Shown here: one piece after another, positions 26,493 through 36,936 of the stretch
Position numbering within the stretch: the first letter of the stretch is position 1
How the letters are laid out: the number at the start of each line of letters is the position of its first letter
Notes under the pieces: model-generated
The model's input: only the letters and a program-made list of their open reading frames with translations
What the model was told of the DNA's origin: nothing
Databases searched by the model: none
Position numbers and translations under genes: made by a program
From: [Mycobacterium] fortunisiensis
Lineage (GTDB): Bacteria > Actinomycetota > Actinomycetes > Mycobacteriales > Mycobacteriaceae
DNA length: 64,000 bases
Direction: 5' to 3'
Assembly: GCF_019050325.1 (NCBI RefSeq)
Contig: NZ_VOMB01000016.1
Span: forward strand, 523,648-587,647

Positions 26493-26508
26493 TCGAACAG
26501 ATGTTCTG
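26493..26508. promoter_or_regulatory. LexA (SOS) box before ruvC
   Basis: TCGAAC-AGAT-GTTCTG matches the mycobacterial SOS box TCGAAC-N4-GTTCGA at 10 of 12 fixed positions. It lies 15 bases before the ruvC GTG, just downstream of a -10-like TAGGCT (26486-26491), so LexA would block ruvCAB transcription. Confidence 0.8.
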
Positions 26509-26522
26509 ACGAAGGGGTTCGC

Positions 26523-27080
26523 GTGCGGGTGATGGGAGTCGATCCCGGGTTGACGCGTTGCGGGCTGTCGGTGATCGAGAACGGCAAGGGCCGGCAGGTC
26601 ATCGCGCTGGATGTGGATGTGGTGCGTACCCCGGCCGATGCGCCGCTGCAGAAACGGCTGCTGACGATCAGTGACACTGTCGAGTATTGGCTGGACACCC
26701 ACCGGCCCGATGTGATCGCCATCGAACGGGTCTTCGCCCAGCAGAACGTGTCGACGGTGATGGGCACCGCGCAGGCCGGCGGGGTGATCGCCCTGGCCGC
26801 CGCCCGTCGCGACATCGACGTGCATTTTCACACGCCCTCGGAGGTGAAGGCCGCCGTCACCGGCAACGGCCGGGCCGGCAAGGCGCAGGTCACCGAGATG
26901 GTCACCAGAATCCTTGCGCTGCAACAGAAACCGACACCCGCCGACGCCGCCGACGCGCTGGCGCTGGCGATCTGTCACTGCTGGCGGGCACCGATGATCG
27001 CGCGGATGGCCGCCGCCGAGGCGATGGCCGCCGAGCAACGCCGCAAGTATCAGGCCAAGGTCAAGGCGGCCCGGGCATGA
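26523..27080 (+). CDS. ruvC: Holliday junction endonuclease RuvC
   Basis: A 185-residue resolvase that nicks Holliday junctions in the RuvABC complex. Catalytic acidic residues are visible in [10 protein letters not shown] (Asp7), [11 protein letters not shown] (Glu near 68) and the C-terminal [15 protein letters not shown] cluster. The start GTG 26523 follows GAAGGGG. It begins a three-gene operon with 4-base and 1-base overlaps, and a LexA box lies directly upstream. A basic C-terminal tail ([15 protein letters not shown]) extends slightly beyond the E. coli protein. Confidence 0.97.
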   Translation: MRVMGVDPGLTRCGLSVIENGKGRQVIALDVDVVRTPADAPLQKRLLTISDTVEYWLDTHRPDVIAIERVFAQQNVSTVMGTAQAGGVIALAAARRDIDVHFHTPSEVKAAVTGNGRAGKAQVTEMVTRILALQQKPTPADAADALALAICHCWRAPMIARMAAAEAMAAEQRRKYQAKVKAARA

Positions 27081-27664
27081 TCGCCTCGGTGCGCGGCGAG
27101 GTGATCGACATCGCCCTGGACCATGCGGTGATCGAGGCCGCCGGGGTCGGCTACAAGGTGATGGCGACGCCGTCGACACTGGCCACGCTGCGCCGGGGTA
27201 CCGAGTCCCGGCTGATCACCGCGATGATCGTGCGCGAGGACTCGATGACGCTCTATGGGTTCGCCGACGGTGAGGCCCGCGATCTGTTCCTCACGCTGCT
27301 CGGGGTGTCCGGTGTCGGCCCCAAGATCGCCTTGGCGACACTGGCGGTCCATGACCCGCAGGCCTTGCGGCAGGCCCTGGCCGACAGCGACGTGACGGCG
27401 CTGACCCGGGTGCCGGGGATCGGCAAACGCGGCGCCGAGCGCATGGTGCTGGAACTGCGCGACAAGATCGGCCCGGTCACCCCCGGGGCCATCGGCGGAT
27501 CGGTCGGTCACGCCGTGCGGGCACCGGTGGTGGAAGCCCTCGTCGGCCTCGGCTTCGCGGCCAAGCAGGCCGAGGAGGCCACCGACAAGGTGCTCGCCAA
27601 CGATCCCGAGGCCACCACGTCGTCCGCGTTGCGGGCGGCGTTGTCGATGTTGGGTAAGAAGTAA
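27077..27664 (+). CDS. ruvA: Holliday junction DNA helicase subunit RuvA
   Basis: A 195-residue junction-binding protein. Domain I (OB fold) begins [20 protein letters not shown]; domain II has two helix-hairpin-helix motifs ([16 protein letters not shown] and [19 protein letters not shown]); domain III is the C-terminal three-helix UBA-like part that contacts RuvB ([18 protein letters not shown]). The length is normal. It overlaps ruvC by 4 bases and ruvB by 1 base. Confidence 0.97.
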   Translation: MIASVRGEVIDIALDHAVIEAAGVGYKVMATPSTLATLRRGTESRLITAMIVREDSMTLYGFADGEARDLFLTLLGVSGVGPKIALATLAVHDPQALRQALADSDVTALTRVPGIGKRGAERMVLELRDKIGPVTPGAIGGSVGHAVRAPVVEALVGLGFAAKQAEEATDKVLANDPEATTSSALRAALSMLGKK

Positions 27665-28719
27665 TGGGCCGTTTCGACGATGCCGAGGAGCCCGACGAGC
27701 GGGAGGTCTCGCCGGCGCTGACGGTCGGCGAGGGTGATATCGACGCGAGTCTGCGTCCGCGCTCACTCGGGGAGTTCATCGGTCAGCCCCGCGTACGCGA
27801 GCAGCTGCAATTGGTCATCGAGGGCGCCAAGAACCGTGGCGGCACACCGGATCACATCCTGTTGTCCGGTCCGCCCGGCCTGGGCAAGACCTCGCTGGCG
27901 ATGATCATCGCGGCCGAGCTCGGCTCGTCACTGCGACTCACCTCCGGCCCGGCGCTGGAACGCGCCGGCGACCTGGCCGCCATGCTGTCCAACCTCGTCG
28001 AGCACGATGTGCTGTTCATCGACGAGATCCACCGCATCGCCCGGCCCGCCGAGGAGATGCTGTATCTGGCGATGGAGGACTTCCGCGTCGACGTGGTGGT
28101 CGGCAAAGGTCCTGGCGCCACCTCGATCCCGCTCGAGGTGGCACCGTTCACCCTGGTGGGGGCGACCACCCGGTCCGGCGCACTGACCGGGCCGCTGCGG
28201 GACCGGTTCGGGTTCACCGCCCACATGGATTTCTACGAGCCGGTCGAACTCGAGCGGGTACTGGCCCGATCCGCGGGAATCCTCGGTATCCAGCTCGGTG
28301 CCGACGCCGGCGCCGAGATCGCCCGGCGTTCCCGCGGCACCCCGCGCATCGCCAACCGGTTGCTGCGCCGGGTGCGCGACTATGCCGAGGTCCGCGCCGA
28401 CGGCGTGATCACCCGCGACATCGCCAAGGCCGCTCTGGAGGTCTACGACGTCGACGAGCTCGGCCTCGACCGCCTCGACCGCGCTGTGCTGTCGGCACTC
28501 ACCCGCAGTTTCGGCGGCGGGCCAGTCGGAGTGTCGACCCTTGCCGTGGCGGTTGGCGAGGAGGCGACCACGGTCGAAGAGGTCTGCGAGCCCTTCCTGG
28601 TGCGCGCCGGCATGGTGGCCCGCACCCCGCGGGGCCGGGTGGCCACGCCGCTGGCCTGGACGCACCTGGGAATGCAACCACCGGTAACCGGTCTGGGGCA
28701 GGCCGGCCTGTTTGAATAG
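27664..28719 (+). CDS. ruvB: Holliday junction DNA helicase motor RuvB
   Basis: A 351-residue AAA+ ATPase driving branch migration. Walker A is [13 protein letters not shown] (near residue 64), Walker B is LFIDEIHRI, sensor 1 follows in [18 protein letters not shown], and the C-terminal winged-helix domain ends [26 protein letters not shown]. The ATG at 27664 overlaps the ruvA TAA by one base. It closes the SOS-controlled ruvCAB operon. Confidence 0.98.
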   Translation: MGRFDDAEEPDEREVSPALTVGEGDIDASLRPRSLGEFIGQPRVREQLQLVIEGAKNRGGTPDHILLSGPPGLGKTSLAMIIAAELGSSLRLTSGPALERAGDLAAMLSNLVEHDVLFIDEIHRIARPAEEMLYLAMEDFRVDVVVGKGPGATSIPLEVAPFTLVGATTRSGALTGPLRDRFGFTAHMDFYEPVELERVLARSAGILGIQLGADAGAEIARRSRGTPRIANRLLRRVRDYAEVRADGVITRDIAKAALEVYDVDELGLDRLDRAVLSALTRSFGGGPVGVSTLAVAVGEEATTVEEVCEPFLVRAGMVARTPRGRVATPLAWTHLGMQPPVTGLGQAGLFE

Positions 28720-28724
28720 ACCGC

Positions 28725-28811
28725 ATGCTCACCGCCGGTCTGGCGTTCGCCGGAGTCGGCTCCATGCTGGCCGCGGCCGTGTTATTGGTCATCGGGCTGA
28801 CCACCCGATGA
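28725..28811 (+). CDS. possible 28-residue single-helix membrane protein
   Basis: Five bases after the ruvB stop, ATG 28725 opens a 28-codon frame that is almost wholly one hydrophobic helix (LAFAGVGSMLAAAVLLVIG) ending TTR and TGA, just before the operon terminator. There is no good ribosome site, but its position suits translation coupled to ruvB. Small membrane proteins of this type are often missed. I know of no named family; it could also be chance. Confidence 0.45.
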   Translation: MLTAGLAFAGVGSMLAAAVLLVIGLTTR

Positions 28812-28827
28812 CGAGCACAAACTGATT

Positions 28828-28856
28828 GGCCGCGGTCCTGGATAAGGACCGCGGCC
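28828..28856. terminator. hairpin between ruvB and the first CAR gene
   Basis: Perfect 11-bp stem GGCCGCGGTCC (28828-28838) / GGACCGCGGCC (28846-28856), 7-nt loop. There is no T tract. It lies between the convergent ruvCAB and car transcripts and probably serves both. Confidence 0.65.
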
Positions 28857-28868
28857 GCTCAGGGGATT

Positions 28869-28890
28869 CTTCCCTTGTGGGGAAGTCTTT
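28869..28890 (+). terminator. second hairpin with T-rich tail
   Basis: Stem CTTCCC (28869-28874) / GGGAAG (28880-28885), followed by TCTTTT on the plus strand. It backs up the previous hairpin for ruvCAB and abuts the stop codon of the convergent car gene. Confidence 0.6.
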
Positions 28891-31800
28891 TACAGCAATC
28901 CGAGCAGTTTCAGATCCCTGATGTACTTCACGATGACCTCCCGGGTGACATGGGGGATGTCCTTGTCCGGGCCGATCTTCGCGTCCTGCACTGCGGTACG
29001 GAACACGTCGGTCGGTGCCATCGCGCCGTTGACCGGCACGCCGGGCTGCTGGTAGTTGTGCAGCAGCGGCAGCAGCGAGGCCTGTCGTTGCTTGTCGGGC
29101 AACGCCCGCAACGTGGTCTCGAAGCGGGACAGCCACTCGTGGTAGTCCGCGACGCGCTGGATCGGGTAGCCGGCCTCGATGAGCCAGTCGACGAACTCGT
29201 CCATGCCGAGGCCGTCGTCGTGCGGGTTCATCACGTGGTAGGTCTCGAAGCCATCCTGGACATGGGCGCCCAGGGTGGAGATGGCCTCGGCGATGAACTC
29301 GACGGGCAGACCGTCGTAGTGCGAGCGCTGCCGGTTGCCGTCGGCGTCCAACTGGTTGAAGGACTTCGGCGCGACACCGGTGGCGACGAGGCTGAACATC
29401 ATGCGGGTGAACATGTCGGGCAGGTTCAACTGGCCGGCATAGGTGGTGTCGGCGAGGATCATGTCGCAGCGGAACACGGTCACCGGCAGCCCGGCCAGAT
29501 CGTGAGCTTCACGCAGCAGGACCTCGCCGGCCCATTTGCTGTTGCCGTATCCGTTGGCATAGCTGTCGTCGACACGTCGAGTTGGACTGATGGCTCGGAT
29601 GTCCGCGTCCTCCACGAACTTTCCTGGCTCGATACCGCCGCCCACGCCGATGGTCGACACGTACGCGAACGGCTTGATCCGCGTGGTGAGTGCGATCCGG
29701 ATGAGCTCGGCAGTGCCAAGCGCGTTGGGGCCGAACAGTTCGCTGTAGGGCAGCACGTGGTTGACCAGGGCGGCCGGGTCGACGATGAAATCGACGGTGT
29801 CGGCCAGGCGCTGCCAGGTCGCCCGGTCGAGGCCTAGATCGGCCTCGCCTTTGTCGCCGGCGATCACCTCGAGATGGTCGGCGGCCAGCTCGCGGTAGTG
29901 CGCCAGCAGCTTGGGGTCGCCGCCGCTGTTAGGTCCAGCACTGTCGAAGGTCTTGTCGAGCCGCGCCCGGGCTTCCTCGTCCGACTTGGCGCGCACGAGG
30001 CAGATGACCTTGCCGTCGACGAGATCCATGCGCTCCAGCCACTCCAGGGCCAGGTAACGACCCAGGAAACCGGTGGCGCCGGTGAGTAGGACGGTGCGGA
30101 TCTCACTGACCGGACCGGGCAGGCTCGGTGCGGCAGCCAACGTCGCGGCGTCGATGAATTTGTCCAGCGTCAGATCGGACGCATGGACCTCGGTCGCGTT
30201 GCGACCGTGCACCGAGGTGAAGGTCGGCCGCAAATTGGCACCGGAGCGCTGAGCCTCGATGTACTCGGCGATGGTCCGAAGATCCGATGCCGGGCTGACG
30301 ATGGCCGACACGGGCACCTCGACGTCGAAGATCTCCTGCAGCAGGTTTCCGAAGGTCAAGGCGGACAGCGAATCCCCGCCCAGATCGGTGAAGTGGGCCT
30401 CGGGGGCGAGATCGGATGCCGCGGCACCCAGCAGGGCCCCGGCGGCCCGGCTCACGGTGTCGAGGACCGGGGCGTGGGCACCGCTGCGACGCAGTTCACT
30501 GAGCTCGTTGGCCTGGCCTTCGGCCAGCTCGGTGTAAAGCTGCTCCAACCGCTCGCCGTAGTGGGCCTTCAGGTTCGGGCGGGCCAGCTTGCGAATGCCG
30601 GTCAACAGACCGTTCTCCAGGCTGAACGGCGTTGTCTCCACGATGAAGTCACGAGGAACCTCGTAACTTTGCAGGCCGGCGGCACGCGCCGCATCCTGCA
30701 ACGAGTCGCTGATCGCCGTCTTGGACGCTGCCGGATCGGTCGGCACCACGACGGCCAGCAGATAGGAGCGGGCGCTGTTGCCGTAGATGAAGATCTGTCG
30801 CACCAGCGGGCTGTCTCCGAAGACCGCTTCCAGCTTTGAGACAGTCACGAACTCGCCCTGTGAAAGCTTCAGCACGTTGTTACGCCGGTCGAGGTACTCG
30901 ACGTGGTCGGGACCGAGTTCGGCGACGATGTCCCCGGTGCGGTAGTAGCCGTCCTCGTCGAACATCTCGGCGGTGATCTCGGGGCGCTTGTAGTAGCCGG
31001 GGAACATCTGCTCGGACTTCACCAGCAGCTCACCGCGGGGGTGGGGCTGGTCGGTGCGGAAGTAGCCCAGATCCGGGACGTCGACCAACTTGTAGTCGAT
31101 CACCGGCGGACGCTGGATGTACCCGTCGACGAAGACCGAACCGGCCTCGGTCGAGCCGTAGCCCTCCAGCAGGTGCATGTCGAGCAGGCGCTCCACCCAG
31201 GCCTTCATCTCGGCCGAGATCGGCGCGGAGCCGGTCATCGCGGAGACGAACCGCCCACCCAGCAGGTCTTTGCGGACCTCGGCGAGCACCCGGTCTTCGG
31301 CGGCGGCCCCGTCGCCCACGGAGCGGTCCACCCGGGCCTGGTACTCCTGAAACAGCATGTCCCAGATGCGGGGGACGAAACTGAGCTGCGTGGGCCGTAC
31401 CAGGGCGAGATCGTCCAGGAACGTCGACAGGTCGCTGCGCGCGGCGAAGTAGGCGGTGCCGCCCGAGCTGAGCGTGCCGATCAGGATGCCGCGGCCCATG
31501 ACGTGGCTCATCGGCATGAAGTTGAGGGTGATCGCCGGCAGCGCCGCCTGGTTCTCGTCCCAGGTGGCCTTGGTGGCGATCTGCCACATGTTGGCGACCT
31601 TGCTCTCCGGGTACATGGCGCCCTTGGGGGTGCCGGTGCTGCCGGAGGTGTAGATCAGCATCGCCAGCGGGTCGGCCTGACCCGGCGTGTACAGCGGAGC
31701 GTCGGCCAGTGAACGGCCGCGATCCAGTACGTCGGCCAACGGTTCGACGATGACGTCGGTGTCGGCCAGCGCTGCCTTGGCGGCGTCGAAGGACTCGCGC

Positions 31801-32390
31801 TGGGCGTCGACCCGGGGGCGGTAGTCGAACACCACCAGTCGACGGGGCGCGGGGCCGGACCGAACCAATTCGACTGCGTCGGAAAGGAAGTCGATGCTGG
31901 CGGCGATGACCGTCGGTGCGGTCTCGGCGACGATGGGTCGCAGGGTGGTGACCGGTGCGCTGGTCTGCAGCGGTACCGAGACGGCACCGAGTTCGATGAG
32001 CGCGGTGTCGATGGTGGTGTAGTCCACGCTGGTGAATCCGAGGATGGCGACCCGGTCGCCGGGCTTCACCGGGTGGTTGTGCCAGGCGTTGGTCACGGCC
32101 TGGATACGGTCACCCAGTTGGCGGTAGGTGATGGTGTCGAAACGGGGGAGCAGTCGGGCCGATGTGCGTCCGTCGGCGTCGGTGACGTACTCGACGGCGC
32201 GCTGCCCGAGTGCGGGGCGGTCGGCGTAGCCGGTGAGCACTCCCTTGACCACCGCGGGCAAGCGCAGATCGGGCTGTGAAACTGCGGTGTTTACGGCGTC
32301 GCTGGGGCGGGCGTCGGCGAACTGTGAATCGGTCTCGTACAGGTGTGCGATCCGGCGTTGCAGCCGGTCCTCGCGTGTTTCGGTCGTCAT
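28890..32390 (-). CDS. car: carboxylic acid reductase, copy 1
   Basis: A 1166-residue three-domain enzyme reducing carboxylic acids to aldehydes with ATP and NADPH. Adenylation domain about 1-640 ([15 protein letters not shown] at 245-259, GYGSTEAG near 410, YRTGDIV near 483); carrier domain about 645-720 with the phosphopantetheine serine in [10 protein letters not shown] (Ser near 674); reductase domain about 765-1166 with GATGFLGRY (771-779), a Ser in YVSTIGVG and YGNSK (948-952) as the SDR-type Tyr/Lys pair. It needs a phosphopantetheinyl transferase, not in the window. It is closely related along its whole length to the next gene; an M. tuberculosis relative (FadD9, Rv2590) occupies this place as a single copy. 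It has its own AT-rich promoter region. Confidence 0.95.
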   Translation of the reverse strand: MTTETREDRLQRRIAHLYETDSQFADARPSDAVNTAVSQPDLRLPAVVKGVLTGYADRPALGQRAVEYVTDADGRTSARLLPRFDTITYRQLGDRIQAVTNAWHNHPVKPGDRVAILGFTSVDYTTIDTALIELGAVSVPLQTSAPVTTLRPIVAETAPTVIAASIDFLSDAVELVRSGPAPRRLVVFDYRPRVDAQRESFDAAKAALADTDVIVEPLADVLDRGRSLADAPLYTPGQADPLAMLIYTSGSTGTPKGAMYPESKVANMWQIATKATWDENQAALPAITLNFMPMSHVMGRGILIGTLSSGGTAYFAARSDLSTFLDDLALVRPTQLSFVPRIWDMLFQEYQARVDRSVGDGAAAEDRVLAEVRKDLLGGRFVSAMTGSAPISAEMKAWVERLLDMHLLEGYGSTEAGSVFVDGYIQRPPVIDYKLVDVPDLGYFRTDQPHPRGELLVKSEQMFPGYYKRPEITAEMFDEDGYYRTGDIVAELGPDHVEYLDRRNNVLKLSQGEFVTVSKLEAVFGDSPLVRQIFIYGNSARSYLLAVVVPTDPAASKTAISDSLQDAARAAGLQSYEVPRDFIVETTPFSLENGLLTGIRKLARPNLKAHYGERLEQLYTELAEGQANELSELRRSGAHAPVLDTVSRAAGALLGAAASDLAPEAHFTDLGGDSLSALTFGNLLQEIFDVEVPVSAIVSPASDLRTIAEYIEAQRSGANLRPTFTSVHGRNATEVHASDLTLDKFIDAATLAAAPSLPGPVSEIRTVLLTGATGFLGRYLALEWLERMDLVDGKVICLVRAKSDEEARARLDKTFDSAGPNSGGDPKLLAHYRELAADHLEVIAGDKGEADLGLDRATWQRLADTVDFIVDPAALVNHVLPYSELFGPNALGTAELIRIALTTRIKPFAYVSTIGVGGGIEPGKFVEDADIRAISPTRRVDDSYANGYGNSKWAGEVLLREAHDLAGLPVTVFRCDMILADTTYAGQLNLPDMFTRMMFSLVATGVAPKSFNQLDADGNRQRSHYDGLPVEFIAEAISTLGAHVQDGFETYHVMNPHDDGLGMDEFVDWLIEAGYPIQRVADYHEWLSRFETTLRALPDKQRQASLLPLLHNYQQPGVPVNGAMAPTDVFRTAVQDAKIGPDKDIPHVTREVIVKYIRDLKLLGLL

Positions 32391-32449
32391 ATCAGTCCCC
32401 TGAGCAAATCAAAATAAATCTGGCCGGCGCGTTCATCGCGCCTACTAAT

Positions 32450-32462
32450 TACTACGTTAGTA
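32450..32462. promoter_or_regulatory. palindromic operator-like element before CAR copy 1
   Basis: TACTA-CGT-TAGTA (arms extend one more base as TTACTA/TAGTAA) in an unusually AT-rich stretch 60 bases upstream of the copy-1 start. The same 13 bases occur before copy 2. An overlapping TTAGT-AAA-ACTAA dyad follows. The form suits a TetR-type repressor site. Confidence 0.6.
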
Positions 32463-32515
32463 AAACTAATTATATTTCGAGATGCCAGTTCCGGCGGTGC
32501 GAGATGCGTCACGGT

Positions 32516-32557
32516 CGGATGTGCCCGCCCCACGGGGAAGTGGGGCGGGCACATCCG
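32516..32557 (-). terminator. long hairpin terminator of CAR copy 2
   Basis: Perfect 18-bp stem CGGATGTGCCCGCCCCAC (32516-32533) / GTGGGGCGGGCACATCCG (32540-32557) with a 6-nt loop, 6 bases beyond the copy-2 stop. There is no T run, the usual mycobacterial form. It isolates copy 2 from the copy-1 promoter, so the two genes are separate transcripts. Confidence 0.8.
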
Positions 32558-32563
32558 AACCGA

Positions 32564-35500
32564 CTAGAGCAGGCCCAGCTGCTGCAGGTTGGTGATGTAC
32601 TGCACGATCACCGGCGCCGTGACATGGGGGATGTCCTTGTCCGGGCCGATCTTGGCTTCCTGGACCGCCGCCCGGAAGACGTCGGTCGGCGCCAGCGAGC
32701 CGCGGACCGGGCGCTCGGGCCGCTGATAGTTGTGGATGAGCGGCAGCAGCGAGGCCTGACGCTGCTTGTCCGGCAACGCCCGCAGCGTGCTGTCGAAGCG
32801 CTGCAGCCACTCGGAGTAATCGTCGATGTGCTCGATCGCATACCCCGCCTCGATCAGCCAGTCGACGAACTGGTCCAGGCTCAGGCCGTCGTCGTAGGGG
32901 TTCATCACGTGGAAGGTCTCGAACTTCTCGACGGACTGCGCCCCGAGGGTGGAGATGGCCTCGGCGATGAACTCCACGGGCAGGCCGTCGTAGTGCGCGC
33001 GCTGACGGTTGCCCTGGGCGTCCAGCTCGTAGAACGACTTCGGCGCGATCCCCGATGCCACGACGCTGAGCATCATCCGGGTGAACATGTCGGGCAGGTT
33101 GAGCTGGCCGGAGTAGGTGGTGTCGGCCAGGATCATGTCGCAGCGGAACACCGCGGCCGGCATCCCGCACAGGTCGTTGGCCTCCCGCAGCAGAACCTCG
33201 CCGCCCCACTTGCTGTTGCCGTAACCATTGGCATACGAGTCGTCCACGCGGCGGGTCGCACTCATCACCCGGACGTCGGCCTGCTCGGTGAACTCTCCCG
33301 GTGCCAGCTGGTCACCGACACCGATTGTCGAGACGTAGGTGAACGGCTTGATCTTGGTGGTCAGCGCGACCTTGATCAGCTCGGCCGTGCCGGCCACGTT
33401 GGGACCGAACAGCTCGCTGTAGGGCAGCACGTGGTTGACCAGGGCGGCCGGGTCGACGATCAGGTCGACGGTGTCGGCCAGGCGCTGCCAGGTGTCGTGG
33501 TCCAGACCCAGGTTCGTCTCGCCCTTGTCGCCGGCGATCACTTCGAGGTGGTCGGCGGCCAATTCCCGGTAGTGGGCAAGCAGTTTCGCGTCACCCACAT
33601 CGAAGGTGGCGTCGAGCCGGGCCCGCGCTTCGGCGTCGCTCTTGGCCCGGACCAGGCAGATCACCGTGCCGTCGACGAGGTCCATGCGCTCCAGCCATTC
33701 CAGGGCCAGGTAGCGGCCGAGGAAACCGGTGGTGCCGGTCAGCAGGACGGTGCGGACCTCGGCCGGAGCCTTGGGCAGGTTGGCTGCGGCGGCCAGGGTG
33801 TCGGCGTCGATGAACTTGTCCAGGGTCAGGTCGCGGGCATGCACCTCGGTGGCATCGCGGCCGTGCACCGAGGCATACGTCGCGCGCAGTGACCCGGATT
33901 CGCGCTGGGTCTCGATGTAGGCGGCGATCCCGGCCAGATCGGTGGCCGGGCTCACGATCACGCCCACCGGCACATCCACGTCGAAGATCTCGCGCAGCAG
34001 GTTCCCGAAGGTCAACGCCGACAACGAATCTCCACCGAGATCGGTGAAGTGGGCGTCCGGGGCGACATCCGAGGCCGACGCCCCCAGCAGCGCGGCGGCC
34101 GCACGACCGACCGTCTCGACGACGGGTGCGTCCGCACCGGCCTGGCGCAGCGCCCGCAGCTCGTTGGCCTGACCTTCGGCCAGGTCGGTGTAGAGCTGCT
34201 CCAGCCGCTCGCCGTAGTGTGCCTTCAGCTTGGGCCAGGCCAGCTTCCGGATACCGGTCAACAGGCCGTTCTCCAGGCTGAACGGCGTTGTCTCGACCAG
34301 GAAATCCCGAGGAATCTCGTAGGACTGCAGCTCGGCGGCCCGGGCCACCTCCTGCAGCGACTCGGCGATCTCCGGTTTGGACACCGTGGGATCGCTGGGC
34401 ACGACAACGGCCAGCAGGTAGGGCCGAGAGCTGTTGCCGTACAAGTAGATCTGCTTCACCAGCGGGCTGTTGCCGAACACCGCCTCCAGCTTGGCCAGCG
34501 TGACGAACTCGCCCTGGGCCAGCTTGAGCACGTTGTTGCGGCGGTCGACGTACTTCAGATGATCCGGGCCGATTTCGGCGACGACATCGCCGGTGCGGTA
34601 GAAGCCGTCTTCGTCGAACACACTCGCGGTGATCTCCGGGCGCTTGTAGTAGCCGGGGAACAGGTTCTCGGTCTTGAGCAGCAGCTCACCGCGCGGGTAG
34701 GGCTTGTCGGTGGCGAAGTAGCCGAGATCCGGGACGTCGACGAGCTTGTAGTCGATCACCGGCGGCCGCTGGATGTGGTCGTCGAACAGGGCCATGCCGG
34801 CCTCGGTGGAGCCGTAGCCCTCCAGCAGGTGAATCTGCAGGAAGTCGTTGAGCCAGGCTTTGAGTTCGGCCGAGATCGGGGCTGATCCCGTCATCGCGGA
34901 GACGAACCGGCCGCCGAGCAGGTTCTCGCGCACGTCGGCCATCACCTCGGCTTCGACCGCCGCGCGGTCGCCGCCATCGGCCAACCGGCTGTCGAGCCGG
35001 CTCTGGAATTCGCTGTAGATCATCTCCCAGACCCGCGGGACGAAGTTCAGCTCGGTGGGCCGGGTCAACGCCAGATCCTCGAGCAGCGTCGACAGATCGC
35101 TGCGGGCAGCGAAGTAGCAGGTACCGCCGGCGGCCAGGGAGGCGTAGAGGATGCCGCGGCCCATCACGTGGCTCATCGGCATGAAGCTGAGGTTGATTGC
35201 GGTGCCGGGATGGCTGATCCAGGCCTTGCTGTTGCGCCGCCAGAACTTGGCGACTGCGCTCTGCAGGTACATCGCGCCCTTGGGGGCTCCGGTGCTGCCG
35301 GAGGTGTAGATCAGCAGCGCAAGCGGATCGGCGCCACCGAAATCCGGGGCGGGCGCCGGCGGCAGGTCGCGGCCGCGGGCGATGAGGTCGGCCAGGGTCT
35401 CGATCGCCACCGGGGTGGCGGCGCCGGCGAGCTTGGCGGTCGCCTCGGCAACGGCTTCGCGCTCGTCGTCGACCTCGGGGCGGTAGTCGAACACCACCAC

Positions 35501-36055
35501 CTTCGCGGGTGCGTGCGAGGTCAGGGCCAATTCGACGGCGTCGGGCAGATGGTCGACGCTGGCGGCGATGACGCGGGGCTCTGTCTCGGCGACGATCGGC
35601 GCCAGTGCTGCGGCGACCGAACTCGTCTGCAGCGGCACGGACACCGCGCCCAACAGTCCCAGGGCGGTGTCGATGACGGTGTAGTCGGCGCTCGTGAAGC
35701 CCAGGACGGCGACCCGGTCTTCGGGTGCGACGGTCGACTCGTGCAGGGCGTTGGCCACGGCCTGGACCCGGTCCTGCAGTTCGCGGTAGGTGATGGTCTC
35801 GAAGCGGGGGAGCAGTTTGGCGACCGTCCGGCCGGTAGCCGGATCGACGACGATCTCGACAGCACGTTCGCCGAGCGCGGGCCGATCGGCATAGCCCTGC
35901 AGCACGGTCTGCACGATCTGCGGCAGCCGGAGGCCTGGCGTATCGACAGCCGCGGTGACGGCATCGTCGGGGGCTGAGGCAGCAAACTGCGGATCGGTGG
36001 CGGTCAGTTCTGCGACGCGGCGTTCGCGCCGCTCCTCGTGCGTATCGGACGGCAT
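32564..36055 (-). CDS. car: carboxylic acid reductase, copy 2
   Basis: A 1163-residue paralogue of the adjacent enzyme with the same domains: adenylation ([16 protein letters not shown], about 247-262; [12 protein letters not shown]), carrier ([10 protein letters not shown], Ser near 677) and NADPH-dependent reductase ([21 protein letters not shown]). Copy 2 reads GTTGFLG where copy 1 reads GATGFLG, a small change beside the NADPH loop. The N-terminal 40 residues and the linker before the reductase differ most. The two may divide substrates or conditions; the sequence does not say which acids. ATG 36055 has an AGGGG-like ribosome site. The gene has its own promoter region and its own terminator. 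Confidence 0.95.
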   Translation of the reverse strand: MPSDTHEERRERRVAELTATDPQFAASAPDDAVTAAVDTPGLRLPQIVQTVLQGYADRPALGERAVEIVVDPATGRTVAKLLPRFETITYRELQDRVQAVANALHESTVAPEDRVAVLGFTSADYTVIDTALGLLGAVSVPLQTSSVAAALAPIVAETEPRVIAASVDHLPDAVELALTSHAPAKVVVFDYRPEVDDEREAVAEATAKLAGAATPVAIETLADLIARGRDLPPAPAPDFGGADPLALLIYTSGSTGAPKGAMYLQSAVAKFWRRNSKAWISHPGTAINLSFMPMSHVMGRGILYASLAAGGTCYFAARSDLSTLLEDLALTRPTELNFVPRVWEMIYSEFQSRLDSRLADGGDRAAVEAEVMADVRENLLGGRFVSAMTGSAPISAELKAWLNDFLQIHLLEGYGSTEAGMALFDDHIQRPPVIDYKLVDVPDLGYFATDKPYPRGELLLKTENLFPGYYKRPEITASVFDEDGFYRTGDVVAEIGPDHLKYVDRRNNVLKLAQGEFVTLAKLEAVFGNSPLVKQIYLYGNSSRPYLLAVVVPSDPTVSKPEIAESLQEVARAAELQSYEIPRDFLVETTPFSLENGLLTGIRKLAWPKLKAHYGERLEQLYTDLAEGQANELRALRQAGADAPVVETVGRAAAALLGASASDVAPDAHFTDLGGDSLSALTFGNLLREIFDVDVPVGVIVSPATDLAGIAAYIETQRESGSLRATYASVHGRDATEVHARDLTLDKFIDADTLAAAANLPKAPAEVRTVLLTGTTGFLGRYLALEWLERMDLVDGTVICLVRAKSDAEARARLDATFDVGDAKLLAHYRELAADHLEVIAGDKGETNLGLDHDTWQRLADTVDLIVDPAALVNHVLPYSELFGPNVAGTAELIKVALTTKIKPFTYVSTIGVGDQLAPGEFTEQADVRVMSATRRVDDSYANGYGNSKWGGEVLLREANDLCGMPAAVFRCDMILADTTYSGQLNLPDMFTRMMLSVVASGIAPKSFYELDAQGNRQRAHYDGLPVEFIAEAISTLGAQSVEKFETFHVMNPYDDGLSLDQFVDWLIEAGYAIEHIDDYSEWLQRFDSTLRALPDKQRQASLLPLIHNYQRPERPVRGSLAPTDVFRAAVQEAKIGPDKDIPHVTAPVIVQYITNLQQLGLL

Positions 36056-36120
36056 CAGGTGGTACCCCTTGGAAAATAGCTAATAAATAATCAATGGCGC
36101 GACGCTGCACCCACAGGGAC

Positions 36121-36133
36121 TACTACGTTAGTA
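36121..36133. promoter_or_regulatory. palindromic operator-like element before CAR copy 2
   Basis: TACTA-CGT-TAGTA, identical to the element before copy 1 and 66 bases upstream of the copy-2 start. Both are followed by AAA, CTAA and TTATTTC-like sequence, so the conserved promoter block is about 30 bases long although the flanking DNA has diverged. Confidence 0.6.
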
Positions 36134-36233
36134 AATCTAAACTTATTTCCGGATTTCCGGAATTTTTGCTGTCAGTGTGCTGTGAACTTCGTCATTCCGG
36201 AGTGCGGCCTGGGGAGCGACTGATAACGGGGTA

Positions 36234-36869
36234 TCAACGGATTGCCGGCACCGCCGCCTGCGCGGGCCTCCGGCCGGCGAGAGCCTCGACCGCCACGGTT
36301 GGATCGGGTACCGAGATCAGCAGATCGCGGGTGGCGGCCAACGCCACGGCCGATGGCGCCGCGCCGCCGACCGCATCGTCCAGATCCAGCAGATGCACGG
36401 TGGCTTCCAGCAGCGCGACCTCGGCAACCACTGCGAGCGTGGTACTGCCGATGATCGGATAGCTGATCACCGTCTCGTCGGCACGGGACATCTCGGGCAT
36501 GGCGCGCAGCCGAGCCGCCGCGTCGACGAACCGGGCCGCAGCTGTCGCAGGTGTCAACGTCGTGGCCGCCAGCACGCCACGCTCGGCGATCTGCTCGGCG
36601 GTGGTGTTGGCGACACCGTCCGGCTGGTTGAAGATGCGCAGCATCTCGGCGGCATCGGCCACCGCCGCCGGGCTGACCGCCGGCGCGTTGACGAGTTGGT
36701 CGAACGTGCTGGCCTCCGGGCACACGTGAGCCACCAGGGCCTGGACATCCCACGCCTCACATCGAGTGGCGGTACGCCACTGTGTCGCGCTCAGTTCGGC
36801 GCACCGATACGCCCAGCGTTCCCAGGCATCGGCCAACGAATCGCGCAGAGCAGACCCGACGAGACGCAT
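36234..36869 (-). CDS. maleylpyruvate isomerase/DinB-like mycothiol-dependent family protein
   Basis: A 211-residue protein of the actinobacterial MDMPI/DinB-like four-helix family. The N-terminal region WERWAYRCAELSATQWRTATRCEAWDVQALVAHV has the conserved Trp and His positions of the metal-binding bundle (CEAWDVxxLVAHV), and the C-terminal half (VALLEATVHLLDLDDAVGG) carries the HxxDLxxAxG motif. Members use mycothiol as cofactor or have unknown roles. It is divergent from the His-tailed membrane protein gene. Confidence 0.82.
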   Translation of the reverse strand: MRLVGSALRDSLADAWERWAYRCAELSATQWRTATRCEAWDVQALVAHVCPEASTFDQLVNAPAVSPAAVADAAEMLRIFNQPDGVANTTAEQIAERGVLAATTLTPATAAARFVDAAARLRAMPEMSRADETVISYPIIGSTTLAVVAEVALLEATVHLLDLDDAVGGAAPSAVALAATRDLLISVPDPTVAVEALAGRRPAQAAVPAIR

Positions 36870-36888
36870 GACCCCAGATTAGGGGCGT

Positions 36889-36911
36889 TACCCCCAGTGA
36901 GTTCGGGGGTA
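36889..36911. promoter_or_regulatory. inverted repeat TACCCCC-N9-GGGGGTA
   Basis: A perfect 7-bp inverted repeat in the 67-bp divergent gap. It resembles a GC-core metal-sensor (CsoR-like) operator with wider spacing, or could form an RNA hairpin in the leader of the rightward gene. The rightward protein has a His-rich tail, which makes a metal link worth testing. Confidence 0.35.
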
Positions 36912-36936
36912 TCCACCGGGAGTCAAAGGAGGCATC

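Noticed and set aside
32276..33892. 538-codon plus-strand frame across the gap between the two car genes
   Set aside because: It covers the promoter palindrome, the 18-bp terminator and antisense of copy 2, and shows only shadow composition.
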